Source of the DNA: Hybos culiciformis
Lineage: Eukaryota > Arthropoda > Insecta > Diptera > Hybotidae
Direction of reading: 5' to 3'
Length of the DNA stretch: 64,000 bases
Assembly: GCA_964007475.1 (NCBI GenBank)
Contig: OZ023274.1
Location: 86,323,936-86,387,935 of the forward strand
Under the pieces are notes generated by a model that was not told the origin of the DNA, made no database searches, and saw only the letters and a list, made by a program, of their open reading frames with translations. A program made the translations under genes and the position numbers. Of the stretch, positions 53,801 to 64,000 are shown piece by piece; position 1 is the first letter of the stretch, and each line of letters starts with the position of its first letter.

Positions 53801-56800
53801 TTTTTTCTTTAAATTAAAATACTTAAATTTATATATATTTATATGATTCTATAAACCCACTATACCTAACCTATGAACACAGTGTAAAGTAAATACATAT
53901 ATATCTACAATTATATATTATTGATATTTTTATATTTTTGCATTTAAATTTGCATTCGACGAAGCTTTAGGTATTTTTTTTTTATTATACCTAAGTTAAT
54001 ATCGCTTAAGATTACTTTTATTATTTTTACCACCCACTTGCTTATCAAATAGGCATTTAAATTTCCAGCCATCTTAAATAAAAAAAATTGTATAAAAAAC
54101 AAAATTAAAAATATTATAATTAGCCATACTGTTATTACTGACTTACTAAAATTTACAAAAAAAAAAAAATTTGGTTTTTCTTTTTTTCTTTTTTTTTTTG
54201 TAAATATAGCGAAAGTGTTTGAATCTTTAGTATGCTTGGTTAGCCTTCTAGTTTACAAAAATAAAAAAAAAATATATATTTATAAAAAAAACAACCATAA
54301 AACTTACAAAAAAAAAAACTTTATATTTTCCTTTAAATATTCACATAAGGCATTTTCGTCGCGTTACAAAACTTCATTACTATATTTATATATATATTTT
54401 TTTTTAATATATATGTAAGTATTAAAAAAAAAATAAAAAATTTCATAACATAATATTATTACTTTACGAAAAAAAAAAAAATAGTGGTAAGACTGAAATT
54501 ATTACGAAATGTTTATTTTTTAAAATATTATATGTATATATGTATAACTATATAATATATGAATGTACATTGAAAACTTTTTTGTACCAAAAAAAAAAAA
54601 AACAAAATAAAAGATCTCTGTGAAAACTTTATGTAGTTTGCATTAAAGTTTTATTTTTTGTTTTTATTTTTGTTGTAATAATAAAAAAAAAGCAGAAAAA
54701 TCAGCAAAAATATAATATTAGCAGAAAGCTAAATAGGAAAAAAATATCAATAGAAAACGAGAAGGTTTTTTGAATATTTAAGAAATTTTTCTATACATTA
54801 AAAGATATTATGCGGAATTAACTCTTTGCAATAATATGTATTTATTTCATTATAATAATAAAATAAAGAAACTGAAACTTTTATTTATTTTTTTTTTCGA
54901 AAGTTATAGACATAGAGATTATACAAAAATATGCTTCCAGATTCACTTGTAAGTTTAAAGATGAACTAAGTATTAATTAAGTAAGAGTCTGCAGAGTTGA
55001 AATGTTTTCCAAATTTAATAACACTGATTGATACTCATTGTCAAAACTCAATGATTGCACTATTTATTGGGAATTTTTAGACAGCAGATAATATAAAACA
55101 CTAAAAATGTATATGTTAATTATTATACAAACGAAGAAAGCTGCGATGACGTTAAATTGTAGTAACTTTTTATTATACATAACAAATATATATATTTCTT
55201 TCATAATGCGATCAGAATATTTTATCATTATGTGTATAAATCGAGATATAAATTAATCTTAATTATTAAGATATAGAATAAAGTTCATCTGTTTCCATAA
55301 TGTTTAATAAATTAGAAAAAAAAAAATTAAGCCCTTGTGATTTAGGAGTCACTGGGGACAAATCTACTCCACCAGACATAAATTGTAGCGAATGATGCAA
55401 ACAGTTTTACAGTTTAGCAAATCTCGAGAAACTGTCCAACATCTTAAGGAATAAAAACAACATTTTAAAATTCATAAATTTATGTAAAGTTAATGATAGT
55501 TTTTATAACTATTTTCGTTAATTTATATAGATATGTATATGTAGTTTTTTTTTCGCATTTTCGATAAGCACTTACAAAAATTTAATATCCATATTTAAAA
55601 CTATAAAAATCTATTCTAATTTATTAGAATCAGAATTGTAGCCATTACAATTTTGACGTAATGTAAAAAAAAAGGCCAATTTTATACATATATCAAATAA
55701 TTACAACAGGTAAGGTGGCAATTGCAAAATTATTAAATAAAAAAAATCATATTTTTGCAAAACATCATCATAGCTTTATAAAATTATCTCTATTTATAGA
55801 GAGAATTTGAAATTTTAAAAAACTTTAATAAAGCATGTTTTCAATGTATATAACTAAGTTTCTTTACCTACTTATTTATGTAAAAAAAATATTCATATTG
55901 AAATGTACATGTATGTATATAAATGTATATATATAAAATTTATAAATAAATTTTCATGCTCTCCCCGTAAAATAAAAATTCTGAAGTCAATATTTTGTTT
56001 TTTTTTTATTTATTTTTTCTTTCATTATAAAAAAAAAAAGATTGTATAGTGAGTAAAAATTACGAAAACGGCTTATTATTATTATTATCATTCGTTTTCA
56101 TGTACATATATATGTGTAGATAAATATACTTTTTTGTTTTTTAATTTTTGTAATCCAACTGAAATTTCAAGGCTGCGGTTGTAAAATATCATCGCGTCAG
56201 TTTTGAAAGTTTTTTTAGCGCTCTAATCCAAATGTAGATATGAATGAGTGTGTACTTAATATATGTGTAGACAATACATAAATTTAGTAGTATATATAGT
56301 ATAGCACAACAGTAAATATAGTTACATTTATAATATATTTATCTATACATATACATTTATGTGTACAACATAATATTATTATGATGATTATAAAAATAAT
56401 ATTAAAGAAAATCACATTTCTATACATATTTATGATGATATTATTACAAAATTTAATTACGATTATCAAAAAATAATAATATGTATATAAATATGTGATG
56501 AATTATTATGTTTTCTTCATATTTGTAGATATGTACATTATTATATACATACATTTATTATTAAGAAATTTTTATTTATTTTTTAACAAAGTAGAATTTT
56601 TTTTTATTATTATTGATATTTGAGTTTATCTAACCGGAGCGATGTAATTCTAAAATTCTTATAAACATTTGAGTTTTTGAGAGTGTTAAGACAAAATTAG
56701 AAAAAAAATCTTAGTAAGGATACCAAATTTTACTAATATTATAAAAATATAATAATATTATAGAAATATGATCCAGATTAAAATAAGAATGATCGATGAT

Positions 56801-57869
56801 CGTGGATCAAACGTTAAGCCATTTTTTTTATTATCTAACCAAAGAAAAGTCAAAAATTTTACGAATGAATTCAAATTTAGGATATTCCATTTGATCCATA
56901 TATATGTAGGTTTTCTATATGTTAAGCACAGACTGCAGCACAGACAAATATAATGTACACAGAGGAATAAATTCACAATTTATGGGTAAAATATTAATCA
57001 GTATTGGATAATTTTGTTTTAAATTAGTGAGATTTTCTAGCTCCGTGACCAAACTTTACTCAATAATGGTCATGGACTTTTAATTAGTGAAAAATAATTA
57101 GCTTCATTTGATAATATATATATGTAAAAATTTTCATAAATATGTATGTATTTATATGAAATATATGAAATACTATGAAATGGAACTAAACGATAGCTGT
57201 TATTTTGCACAGTAAAAAATTTGTATGCAATTATTCACTTGTTTTTATTACATTTGTCTATGATATTAATTAATCTACAATGTAAATTATTTATATGTAA
57301 ATAAATTGTAATAAATTACATATTATATATACATATATATATATATATTATATTTTTTGATAAAATAATGAATAAACAAATTATCCATTTTTTTTTTAAA
57401 GTTTCAAAACCGTATTCGATAAAGTCAAAATCAATGTAGGTAAGTAAGTGAAAACATTTTTTTGTGTATTATCTGCATATTTTTATTATAAAGTGTAAGC
57501 TATCTCAGAATGACTCATTGAAGAAAAAGTGGTGGAAACTTTAATGATTTTTAGCCACATAAAAAAAAAATCTTTGTTCAGAACTGTTTAAAATAAGCTT
57601 TGTTTTGAGAAGGAAACTTTATTTTTAAGTTCTTTATAACGTAATTTTACATTTCAATATTGCAAAACAACAAGTCATAAAAAATACGTTTTTTTTTCTT
57701 TAAATAAATTAATCATTTTAAATGAACCAAGAATTTAACCAGAAATACTGCTCTATAAAATGTTATTTCTGAATTCACTGATTAATGTTTCTTGTCATAC
57801 GAAAAGTATGCAGATAAATTATATTTTTAAATAAAAATTTACCTTTTCCTGAGCGTCAGCAATTGACAT
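25233..57869 (-). CDS. ken: Transcription factor Ken (BTB/POZ, three C2H2 zinc fingers)
   Basis: Ortholog of Drosophila ken and barbie, a BCL6-related nuclear repressor that dampens a subset of JAK/STAT targets and is needed for terminalia development. Exons on the minus strand: 57869-57843 (candidate start exon), 27401-27232, 26808-25233, joined in phase to 590 residues (the fly protein is about 600). The BTB/POZ dimerisation domain covers about residues 15-125 ([35 protein letters not shown]). Residues 258-262 read PVNLS, like a CtBP-binding motif. A conserved block at 326-344 contains [15 protein letters not shown]. Zinc fingers use C491/C494/H507/H511, C519/C522/H535/H540 and C558/C561/H574/H578. 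The middle is acidic, Ser/Asn-rich and disordered-looking. The last two exons are certain; the first is an inference and would create a 30.4-kb intron. Confidence 0.9.
27232..27401 (-). CDS. ken: ken exon 2 (N-terminal half of BTB)
   Basis: The acceptor TATTCTTTCCAG ends at 27402 and the donor GTATTT begins at 27231, separated from exon 3 by a 423-nt intron. The 170-nt exon encodes [55 protein letters not shown] and two bases of Arg66. This is the first half of a Ken-type BTB domain. If no upstream coding exon were used, translation would start at the internal Met of MFQLQY. The acceptor immediately 5' and the phase-0 join argue for an upstream start exon. Confidence 0.95.
28962..29061. other. 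AT-rich flank beside the dispersed repeat
   Basis: Sequence bordering the minus-strand repeat copy at 29062-29219. An open frame runs through it from the repeat but has no independent support. Confidence 0.3.
29062..29219 (-). repeat. Dispersed repeat, copy 1 (inverted relative to copy 2)
   Basis: About 158 bp almost identical, in opposite orientation, to 53402-53560; I count roughly five differences. The outer end carries GCCTGCTCAGAAATGAAAC, the terminal repeat of the element described at 53307-53557. The other end joins the coding-like island at 29240-29400 instead of a second terminal repeat. This copy is therefore either truncated or part of a larger unit. Confidence 0.8.
29240..29400 (-). 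other. GC-richer coding-like island of unknown origin
   Basis: On the minus strand an open frame of 61 codons reads through [18 protein letters not shown] and then [15 protein letters not shown]. Base composition is clearly richer in G/C than anything nearby and codon use looks exon-like. A possible acceptor (CGACGACAG) precedes TTGCCTTTCC near 29355, but no donor was found. It runs directly into the dispersed repeat. It may be a gene fragment captured by a transposon, a processed pseudogene, or a single exon of an unrecognised gene. I do not recognise the protein. Confidence 0.35.
30580..31080. repeat. Cluster of simple-sequence tracts
   Basis: Within 500 bp there are (CAA)5 at about 30661-30676, (TC)n near 30701-30712, a T run at about 30718-30736, another T run near 30849-30862, an A run at about 30930-30943, (CTG)4 near 30967-30978, (CAT)4 near 31041-31052 and an A run near 31058-31078. 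The plus strand is strongly pyrimidine-rich. Such clusters occur in untranslated or regulatory DNA, but no function can be assigned. Confidence 0.8.
39814..39897. repeat. 42-bp tandem duplication
   Basis: Two adjacent 42-bp copies starting ATCTGTATAATTGGTATGAA and ATCTGTACAATTGGTATGAA, differing at two positions. The unit is a multiple of three, so a minus-strand open frame shows a 14-residue repeat, but it has no other coding evidence. Confidence 0.9.
46137..46379 (-). other. Unrecognised open frame with coding-like composition
   Basis: A minus-strand frame reads [14 protein letters not shown], later [16 protein letters not shown] and ending KMCGRKIR before a stop. Amino-acid composition is more protein-like than neighbouring frames. 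There is no ATG at the 5' end, no clear splice structure except a possible acceptor (TTTTTCATTTAG) before the last 16 codons, and no family match. Possibly a transposon-derived relic. Confidence 0.2.
47310..48609 (+). pseudogene. P-element-type transposase relic (C-terminal part)
   Basis: Three plus-strand pieces read as a P-element/THAP9-type transposase C-terminal region. The first runs from about 47326 ([17 protein letters not shown], then [18 protein letters not shown]). It shifts frame at the T run 47489-47493, where one extra T breaks the reading, and resumes as [20 protein letters not shown] and [11 protein letters not shown] through EQILATLN. The FSQDxLE and NDNPTxxQF words are conserved features of this family. 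After an inserted element (47950-48329) a third open piece at 48403-48609 ([16 protein letters not shown] to MSHFKNE, stop) looks like the carboxy terminus. The N-terminal THAP and catalytic regions were not found. The frameshift and insertion make it inactive. It lies on the strand opposite ken. Confidence 0.8.
47950..48329. mobile_element. TIR element inserted in the P-element relic
   Basis: The left end ACCTTGTTCGCACTTCAATA and the right end, reverse complemented, ACCTTGGTCGCACTTCAACA match closely. They continue through TCCGGATA, and there are further TTCCGGATA and TTTCCAC words inside. The element is about 380 bp and non-coding. The transposase frame is interrupted exactly at its left end (EQILATLN then unrelated residues). 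The target duplication cannot be fixed unambiguously, so no superfamily is assigned. Confidence 0.8.
48610..53306. other. Non-coding sequence inside the presumed ken intron
   Basis: No exon or repeat element recognised. AT-rich with homopolymer runs; one short plus-strand frame near 48982-49104 has a Cys-x4-Cys start but no supporting context. Confidence 0.5.
53307..53557. mobile_element. Short TIR element containing dispersed repeat copy 2
   Basis: CTGCTGAGAAATGAAACAAC(G) at 53307-53327 is an inverted copy, with one mismatch, of the sequence at 53538-53557. This gives a 251-bp element with terminal inverted repeats. Its right-hand 158 bp (53402-53560) match 29062-29219 in opposite orientation. 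GATTTTAT occurs just outside on both sides (53292-53299 and 53560-53567) and could be an 8-bp target duplication, but the offsets to the inverted repeats are unequal. Confidence 0.65.
53568..57842. other. Non-coding sequence inside the presumed ken intron
   Basis: AT-rich, with many A/T runs and (TA)n tracts. Apart from the small island at 55330-55445, no coding structure is supported on either strand. Confidence 0.5.
55330..55445 (-). other. Short coding-like island of unknown identity
   Basis: A minus-strand frame reads [20 protein letters not shown] and then SQGLNF, with base composition noticeably less A/T-rich than its flanks. Stops lie close on the 5' side and no convincing splice sites border it. 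It may be a relic of a transposon or pseudogene; no protein family was recognised. Confidence 0.2.
57843..57869 (-). CDS. ken: Candidate ken start exon (MSIADAQEK)
   Basis: On the minus strand ATG at 57869 opens nine codons, MSIADAQEK, ending in a consensus donor AAG|GTAAAT. The exon ends in phase 0, exactly what exon 2 (KGEMFQLQY) requires. The resulting protein is 590 residues, close to fly Ken, whose N-terminus before the BTB domain is also only a few residues longer than MFQLQY. The local base composition is less A/T-rich than the flanks. Against it: the exon is very short, 30.4 kb from exon 2, and short ATG-to-donor stretches arise by chance. Confidence 0.5.
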
Positions 57870-58069
57870 AATTTCGGGTTTTCTTTTTATTTTTAGAATA
57901 TTTCCTTATATGAGTTAAGTACATATAATGGTAAAATTATTATAGAATTTATGCTCATAGATGATAGAAAGAACAAAAACAAAAAACAGACTCTCTTAAA
58001 AACAAAATTCTAATTTTAAAGCCTTTAAATAGAGAAAACTATTTTGGTAGAACAAGGTTTTACATTGGC

Positions 58070-58743
58070 CTAAAGTAAGCAATAAATTCACTTAAATTGC
58101 CAGCAATAAATTTGCTTAAATACATCAGCGCCACCATCGCTTAAATTTAGAAATATAATAGAGGATAAAATGTTAGGAAAAAAATAGTGAACAATTTTAA
58201 CCAATAACAAAGCAATTTTAATGGGGGATGGAAATAAGGCCGCATGAAATAAGGCCGCGAGGATTTTTTGTTGCGGTCTTATTTCATTTTGAAAAATGAA
58301 ATTAGACCGCAAAAAAAGGCCTCGCGGCCGCGTAATCTTGTGAGGTGAGCACACAGAGCAGGAGGCAGCAGGGCGGCGGGCGGGCCCGCCGCCCTGCTGC
58401 CCCCTGCTCTGTGTGCTCACCTCACAAGATTACGCGGTCTTATTACATTTATAAAACTGAAATTAGACCTCCGATAATTTTTTTTTGTCGCGGTCTTATT
58501 TCATTTTTCAAAATGAAAGAAGACCGCAACAAAAATCATCGCGGCTTATTTCACGCGGCCTTATTTCCTTCCCCCATTAAAATTTCTTTGTTAGTGGTTA
58601 AAATTTGTTACCATTTTTTTCCTAACATTTTATCCTCCATTATATTTCTAAATTTAAGCGATGGTGGCGCTGATGTATTTAAGCAAATTTATTGCTGGCA
58701 ATTTAAGTGAATTTATTGCTTACTTCTCGCACATCTAAAGTAA
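58070..58743. mobile_element. Giant palindrome (foldback element) with GC-rich centre
   Basis: The left arm (about 58073-58380) and right arm (about 58385-58727) are near-perfect inverted repeats separated by only 4 nt (CGGG). The outer ends read AAGTAAGCAATAAATTCACT and its complement. The centre is a strikingly GC-rich block (58321-58437) with GCGGCCGC and a GGGCGGCGGG/CCCGCCGCCC core. Each arm also holds its own smaller hairpin built on GCGGTCTTATTTCATTTT (58274-58311, 58491-58528), and the right arm has an additional copy. CTAAAGTAA occurs at 58070-58078 and 58735-58743, a possible 9-bp target duplication. Two similar open frames (minus and plus) exist only because the palindrome mirrors itself. 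A foldback or long-TIR MITE is likely; the family is unknown. Confidence 0.85.
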
Positions 58744-61700
58744 TTGAATTGTATCTTGTATCCAAAAAATAATACCATAATAATTATAATCATTCGACTC
58801 GACATAAATAAATGAAGTGGAAAATATTTTCTGTTGTTGAAATTTTCACATTAATCTTGACTTAAACTCTTTCATGTGATAGCTAAGGAAGAAAAAAGTA
58901 TCTATGAGATAAATGTTAAAAATACGTCTGTATCTATATATTAGTATGAAAAATACGTCAAGGATTTTAAATAATAAATATCTAAGTCTAGGAAAACTTT
59001 CTGAAATGAATAACTACATAAAAATTTAGTTCAAGTGGACAATTAATAATTTTTCTTGATCGATTGAGAAAAATTTTCTTGATCGATTGGGAAAATTTTA
59101 TTCAAAAATAAAGCAGTTCCACATTTTCATAATTCTATTCTCAGAAAAAATTATACCCAAACCGAGTGTTCTATTTTAAAAATGTTAGAATAAATAATTT
59201 TTGAAAATATATACAGACGATGGTAAGACTAATGATTTTAAATGAAATGATCTTTCTGCCGACTACTGACGCTATAACAACCAAAAAATTATATTAGAAA
59301 CTGATTTTTAAGTCCTCGTCGGTTTTTGCAGACTAATTTCTGTTTTATTATATTAAGCTAATATTAATAATATGAAATCAATTATAGTTGTAAGAGTTTT
59401 TTCACATTTATCGCTTAGCTGATAAGAAATTGATTGTAATTATAAAAGGTATTATTTATATTGCTAATAAAATAAATCAATAAATTACAGAAATATGATA
59501 CTATTGAATTTCAATTGAAATACATATATTATCTGAGTATGATTATATAATAAGGATACTACACATATAATATACATATGATTTACCTAAAGAAAATACA
59601 AACAAACACATCGATAATTCAAAAATAAGTTTCTATGGTACAATAATTCTTGATGACAATAAAGTTATCAATCTCGTTTATTTTCTATTTTTTCAATATA
59701 AAATTTAAAACTAAATTCGCCTCATTGATGATTTAAAATTAAAAAAAAAAAATAATGAAAAGTGAAAGGAGTTTTATGAGAATATACATTTTTATTTACC
59801 TACGTATTTTAATTCTGTACTCATTAATTAATCAGCTTTTAAAAATTTTTAAAATAGGTAGTTTTTTTTTTTTATAATTTATTTTATTTATTTAATTTAA
59901 ATATATAATAATGAATATACTTAATAAATTTATTTACATTTCAGGGACAACTTTTTCCACATGAAAACTGTTTCATTATTATTATTATTATTATATGTAT
60001 ATATTTTTACTATTATATTATTAACTTAACAACGATTTTAACAATGATATGAAAAATAATTTAATTCAATGCTATAAAAACAAAAATAATAATAATAATA
60101 ATAATAATAATACTGAAAACTATGGCACTCAACTAAATTGTAAAGAAAAAAGTAGATTTTCTTAAACCAGAAAAACAAAAAAAAAAACAAAAAAAGAATC
60201 TTGTTCTAAAAATTAGCACCTAAATCATTATCTTTTTTATTTTATAAAATTTTGATCAACAAGAATCATGATGATGTTAAAAATTCAAAAATATAAAAAA
60301 AAAAAAACAAAGAAATTTTATGAAAATATTAAATTTAATTCTCAGCATATCATTAATAATAATTTCCGTACTCTTTAAGAAAATAACAAAATTAAAAGCA
60401 AAAAATATTTTGTTTTTTTTTTTTAATTTTTAATACTCTTATATAGCAAGAATAAGTATATATAAATTTAAAAATTAACGAAGTTAAAAAAAAGTAATAA
60501 TTATCATATGATGCAGATACAAAAGCAATAATAATAATAATAATACAAAATTTCAAAATAATAATGTATTTAAAATTTCTCAAGGTTAGATTCCGTGAAA
60601 CCCACTTCATTTCCTGAAACAGAATTTTCAAGGACCAATAAAAAAAATATTCGTTGTTTTTTTTTTTTTTTCATTTCAAAACTCTATACATAAAACTAAT
60701 ATATATACGAAAGAAAAAAAAGTATAATCAATAGAAATTGTTTTAACGAAAGCTAAATTTGATTTGTTTTTTATTATTATTATTTTTTTTAAAGTTTTTT
60801 AATTTTTTTGTATATTTTTAATATATTTATAAAATTTTTCAACTTCCAAAGTGAAGTTTTACGGTAGAAATATTTTAATTTTAATTTTTCTAAGCTCCTC
60901 TGCTTATATATGAGTCTTATGGAATACATTAAGTATGCTCATTCAATTAAAAACATATAAAGTGCAGCTTCAATTGTGTCACTTGCAAATGCAGAGTCAG
61001 AGTAAGGTTTACATACTTAAGATATTTTGCAAGACACCAAAGAACTTAGATGAAAAAAATTTTCATAGGTTTCCAAAAATTTTAGCGACAACTTGATTAA
61101 AAATCTTGATTTATAACTTTCTCGATTTTCGACTTTTGGAAAGAAAAAAAAACAGAAAATAAATATCGAAAACAAGAATTAAAATCTTTTGATTAGAAGA
61201 GAAAGGTGTACACCTACTACCATGTTATTTTATTATTCTTATCAATTTTACTTTAAGTATTTAATTATAGTTAGTCATTAAAGCAAGACTTTCATTAAAA
61301 CTTTCAATATTTTGTCAACTTTGTCAACTTAGATAATGTGCCAATCAGAGTCGTTCAACAATATATACTTAACTATTATAGAATGAATTTTTTTTTTTCT
61401 ATAATCAAAAGAGACTTTCTAAATAATAAATAGAAATAAAAAAAATTCCAGAATCGTGCTGAAAAAATAGAAATACTCAGTTTTGTTTGCACCTATCAAA
61501 AATTTTCTCACTGAAGTGGTTAATTTGTAACTCTATGGTGTGTGTATATATATTTTTTTTTTGATAAATTACAAAAAGATTAATCTACCTACTAGGTTAG
61601 ATATTTTTAAAATAAAATTAAAAAAAAAAATTTAAACTTTTTTTTTCACCAAATTAAAGATTTTCAAGGACATTTTTGTATTTAATTCGTATTAAAAAAC

Positions 61701-64000
61701 CTAAAATATATATGAAAAAAAAACCTCTTTCTTTCAATGATTTTTTTTTTTAATTTACTACATTATTAAACTTTAGCCTTCAGAATTCTTTTTTTTTTTT
61801 TTTAATACTCTATACAGAATTGCTTTTAAAGTGGGGTCCAGTAAAGATGATTTCACCCAAAAAACTCTTATGAGTGAAAAAAAAATTATATATAGGAAAT
61901 AATAGTAAACAACATTCATTTATTATGCTTTTTTTTTACCTTTATTTATTGTAAATAATTTTATTTTTTGTATTTTCTGCACTGCCAATATGAATTAAAA
62001 TTTAATGGCTGTTGAACAAAAGGTGGGAGTACTTTTTAATTTGAAGTCCTTCCGGACTTTTAGCTATTTATATATTTGTTAGATAAATTTATTTAATTTT
62101 CACTAAAACTTATTTACTTTCCGCTAATATAATATTGTAGTTATAATAAAACATAATATAAGTATTGTACAAGAAATTTTAATTTTTTTAGTTTGTTAGA
62201 AGCTTAGAAATAATGTCTTTAGACTAAAAATGTTTCACTTCATAATTTATAAAGCATATAAGCTAGATATAACTGTTGCACATTCAATTAAAAACCCATT
62301 AACTTTAATTGTGTCACATACAAATGTAGAGAGAAATTAATGATTCGGGATTCGGACGTCATTGAAATGCGATATTATTTCAATTATCGGACAAAAATTA
62401 CAATATGGGTTTTGACAAAAATTATGATTGATGACGTCAAGTATACATAGAGTGTTTGAACATTAAAGTTTAAAAAGAAAGCAATTAATAATGATGATAA
62501 TTGAAGCTTTTTAATTTTCTATCAATTTAAGATTTTTGTTAAAAAATTTTCCCGGAAACATATTTACAAAATATTAAGTTTATTTATATTAATATTAATT
62601 TACCTAGTTAAATTAATTACATACTTTGGTTTGACTACATATTAATCATTTTGTTCAAATTAAACACAAAATTTGAATAATTTATAAAGAAAAAATTAAA
62701 GTTAATAGATCATTAATTTCGCAAAAATAATGTAAATATTTCTACATCTTTAAATTTTGTTAAGTGGTATTATTTTATACAACTATTAAAACTATAATGT
62801 TTAGAACTTAGAACTAAATTTTATAAGAAAAAAGTACTTTCTATAAATTAATTTAATATATTTTTGAACAATATAATTAAAAACAATAGGTAAGAAATTA
62901 TGATTTAATATTAAATACTTAGATAGAAAAATTAACAGCATTTAATACTTTGTACATATGACTACAAACTGTTTGACTAATATAACTCTATAACAGGCTA
63001 AGAAAAACTATAACAGACCAAAAAAAATACCACAAGAACAAGTTGGAAACTGGCTCTTTTTCATAGTTTAGTAAGTATGGAGCTAGTTGATATTTGGCGT
63101 CAATGGGGTATGTCATTCTTGTATTATGTGATCTGACATCTGCAATATTTACCATAAAGATTAATACAATTCATTAGATTATTTTGGTAATCGAATTGAG
63201 CAGATTTTATTCATAAAAATCGAGTTTCAAGGAATTTTATTGAGATTATTTTTCATAGGAATAAGAATCTTATTTTAAGGCATTTTTTGTTTTTCTTCTT
63301 TAGAAGTATAAAAATACAAACAAATAAAATACATTTTTTATATTCGCTTTGTCTATCTAAAGTCTGATTTTCTTTCTTTTGAAAACGTAAAAATTTCTAT
63401 GTTCTGGCGACGGACTGATTGAATTAAAAAAAATTATTAACTTTACTGTCGACTGAACAAAAAATTGGTACGATGGAAAAATAGCAATTGATAATTCGTA
63501 ATAGGCTTAAATAATTTTACATACCTGCGTACACAACACCATTAGTACACAAAATTTTGCTTTGAAGTTAAATAGTAAAAGAAGGAAAAGCATCAAAGTT
63601 CTAAAATTATTTTGTTTGTATATATCGAGGTATATGTATAGATTATACATTATATACCTAATTATAATCAATTTCTATAAAATTTTTATATGGTTAATCT
63701 ATCCTGAAATAATCGTTCATTTTCATTTAAAAAAAATTAAAAATTTGCAAAGTTGGTAAAATAGCATGAAATCACCGTTCATCACTAGTAGTATCTATCT
63801 TAGATACATGAAATTTTAAAATATATAAAATATATCTAATATGTTCTAGAAGTAGGTATAATAAATATATTTTTAGAAAGTTCCACAAGAATAAATGTTA
63901 TATACGTAGTTAATAAGTTATACCCAGCTTTATAATTATTATTTGTAAATTTTTTGTTTAATTTTTTTTTTCTTCTTTTTTTTCCACAATTAAAAAAGTT
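58744..64000. other. Non-coding region upstream of the candidate ken start
   Basis: About 5 kb without a supported exon on either strand. AT-rich, with many homopolymers, AAT repeats and one tandem pair near 59053-59096 (TTTTCTTGATCGATTG twice). If the proposed start exon is correct, the ken 5' UTR and promoter should fall in or beyond this region, past the palindrome; no core promoter element could be distinguished. Confidence 0.5.
60085..60112. repeat. (AAT)n microsatellite
   Basis: About nine consecutive AAT units; a second, shorter AAT run lies near 60528-60545. Confidence 0.9.

Noticed and set aside
58088..58710. Two open frames of 110 and 121 codons with near-identical proteins on opposite strands
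   Set aside because: They are mirror images produced by the palindrome and have low-complexity, non-conserved sequence; there is no evidence of translation.

Overview
The window is AT-rich eukaryotic DNA, full of A/T homopolymers and (TA)n runs. It carries two spliced genes with canonical GT-AG introns, many DNA-transposon relics with terminal inverted repeats and target-site duplications, and no prokaryotic gene organisation. Both genes belong to insect-typical families, so this is an insect nuclear genome. The order cannot be fixed from sequence alone.

Layout. 1-8820 is non-coding apart from a short hAT element (1155-1841) with an 8-bp target duplication. 8821-15653 (+) is an aquaporin-family channel assembled from ten exons, including a 23-nt micro-exon. 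It encodes 248 residues with both NPA motifs. At the pore-selectivity position where water channels have His it has Ala, the signature of insect entomoglyceroporins. Its seventh intron holds a repeat element with a two-type higher-order tandem array, and its eighth intron holds a small inverted-repeat element. 15654-25232 is a transposon-rich interval between two convergent genes. It has a hAT element inserted cleanly into an older repeat, a candidate 3.2-kb TA-flanked inverted-repeat element that contains a Tigger/pogo-like MITE and a 103-bp satellite, and a 71-bp hairpin flanked by a 7-bp repeat.

25233-57869 (-) is ken (ken and barbie), a BTB/POZ plus three C2H2 zinc-finger repressor related to BCL6. 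The 3' exon (zinc fingers) and BTB exon are certain. A 27-nt candidate start exon (MSIADAQEK) lies 30.4 kb upstream, is in phase, and completes a 590-residue protein. If it is right, about half of the window is one ken intron. That interval contains a P-element transposase pseudogene interrupted by a second inverted-repeat element, a pair of near-identical inverted repeats 24 kb apart, and two coding-like islands of unknown origin.

Immediately upstream of the candidate ken start exon, 58070-58743 is an almost perfect 650-bp palindrome with a GC-rich centre, smaller hairpins nested in each arm, and a 9-bp direct repeat on both sides. It is the most striking unexplained structure here. 58744-64000 has no recognisable gene.

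The two genes are not obviously functionally linked: one is a membrane solute channel, the other a nuclear repressor in the JAK/STAT pathway. No RNA gene, CRISPR array or virus was identified.
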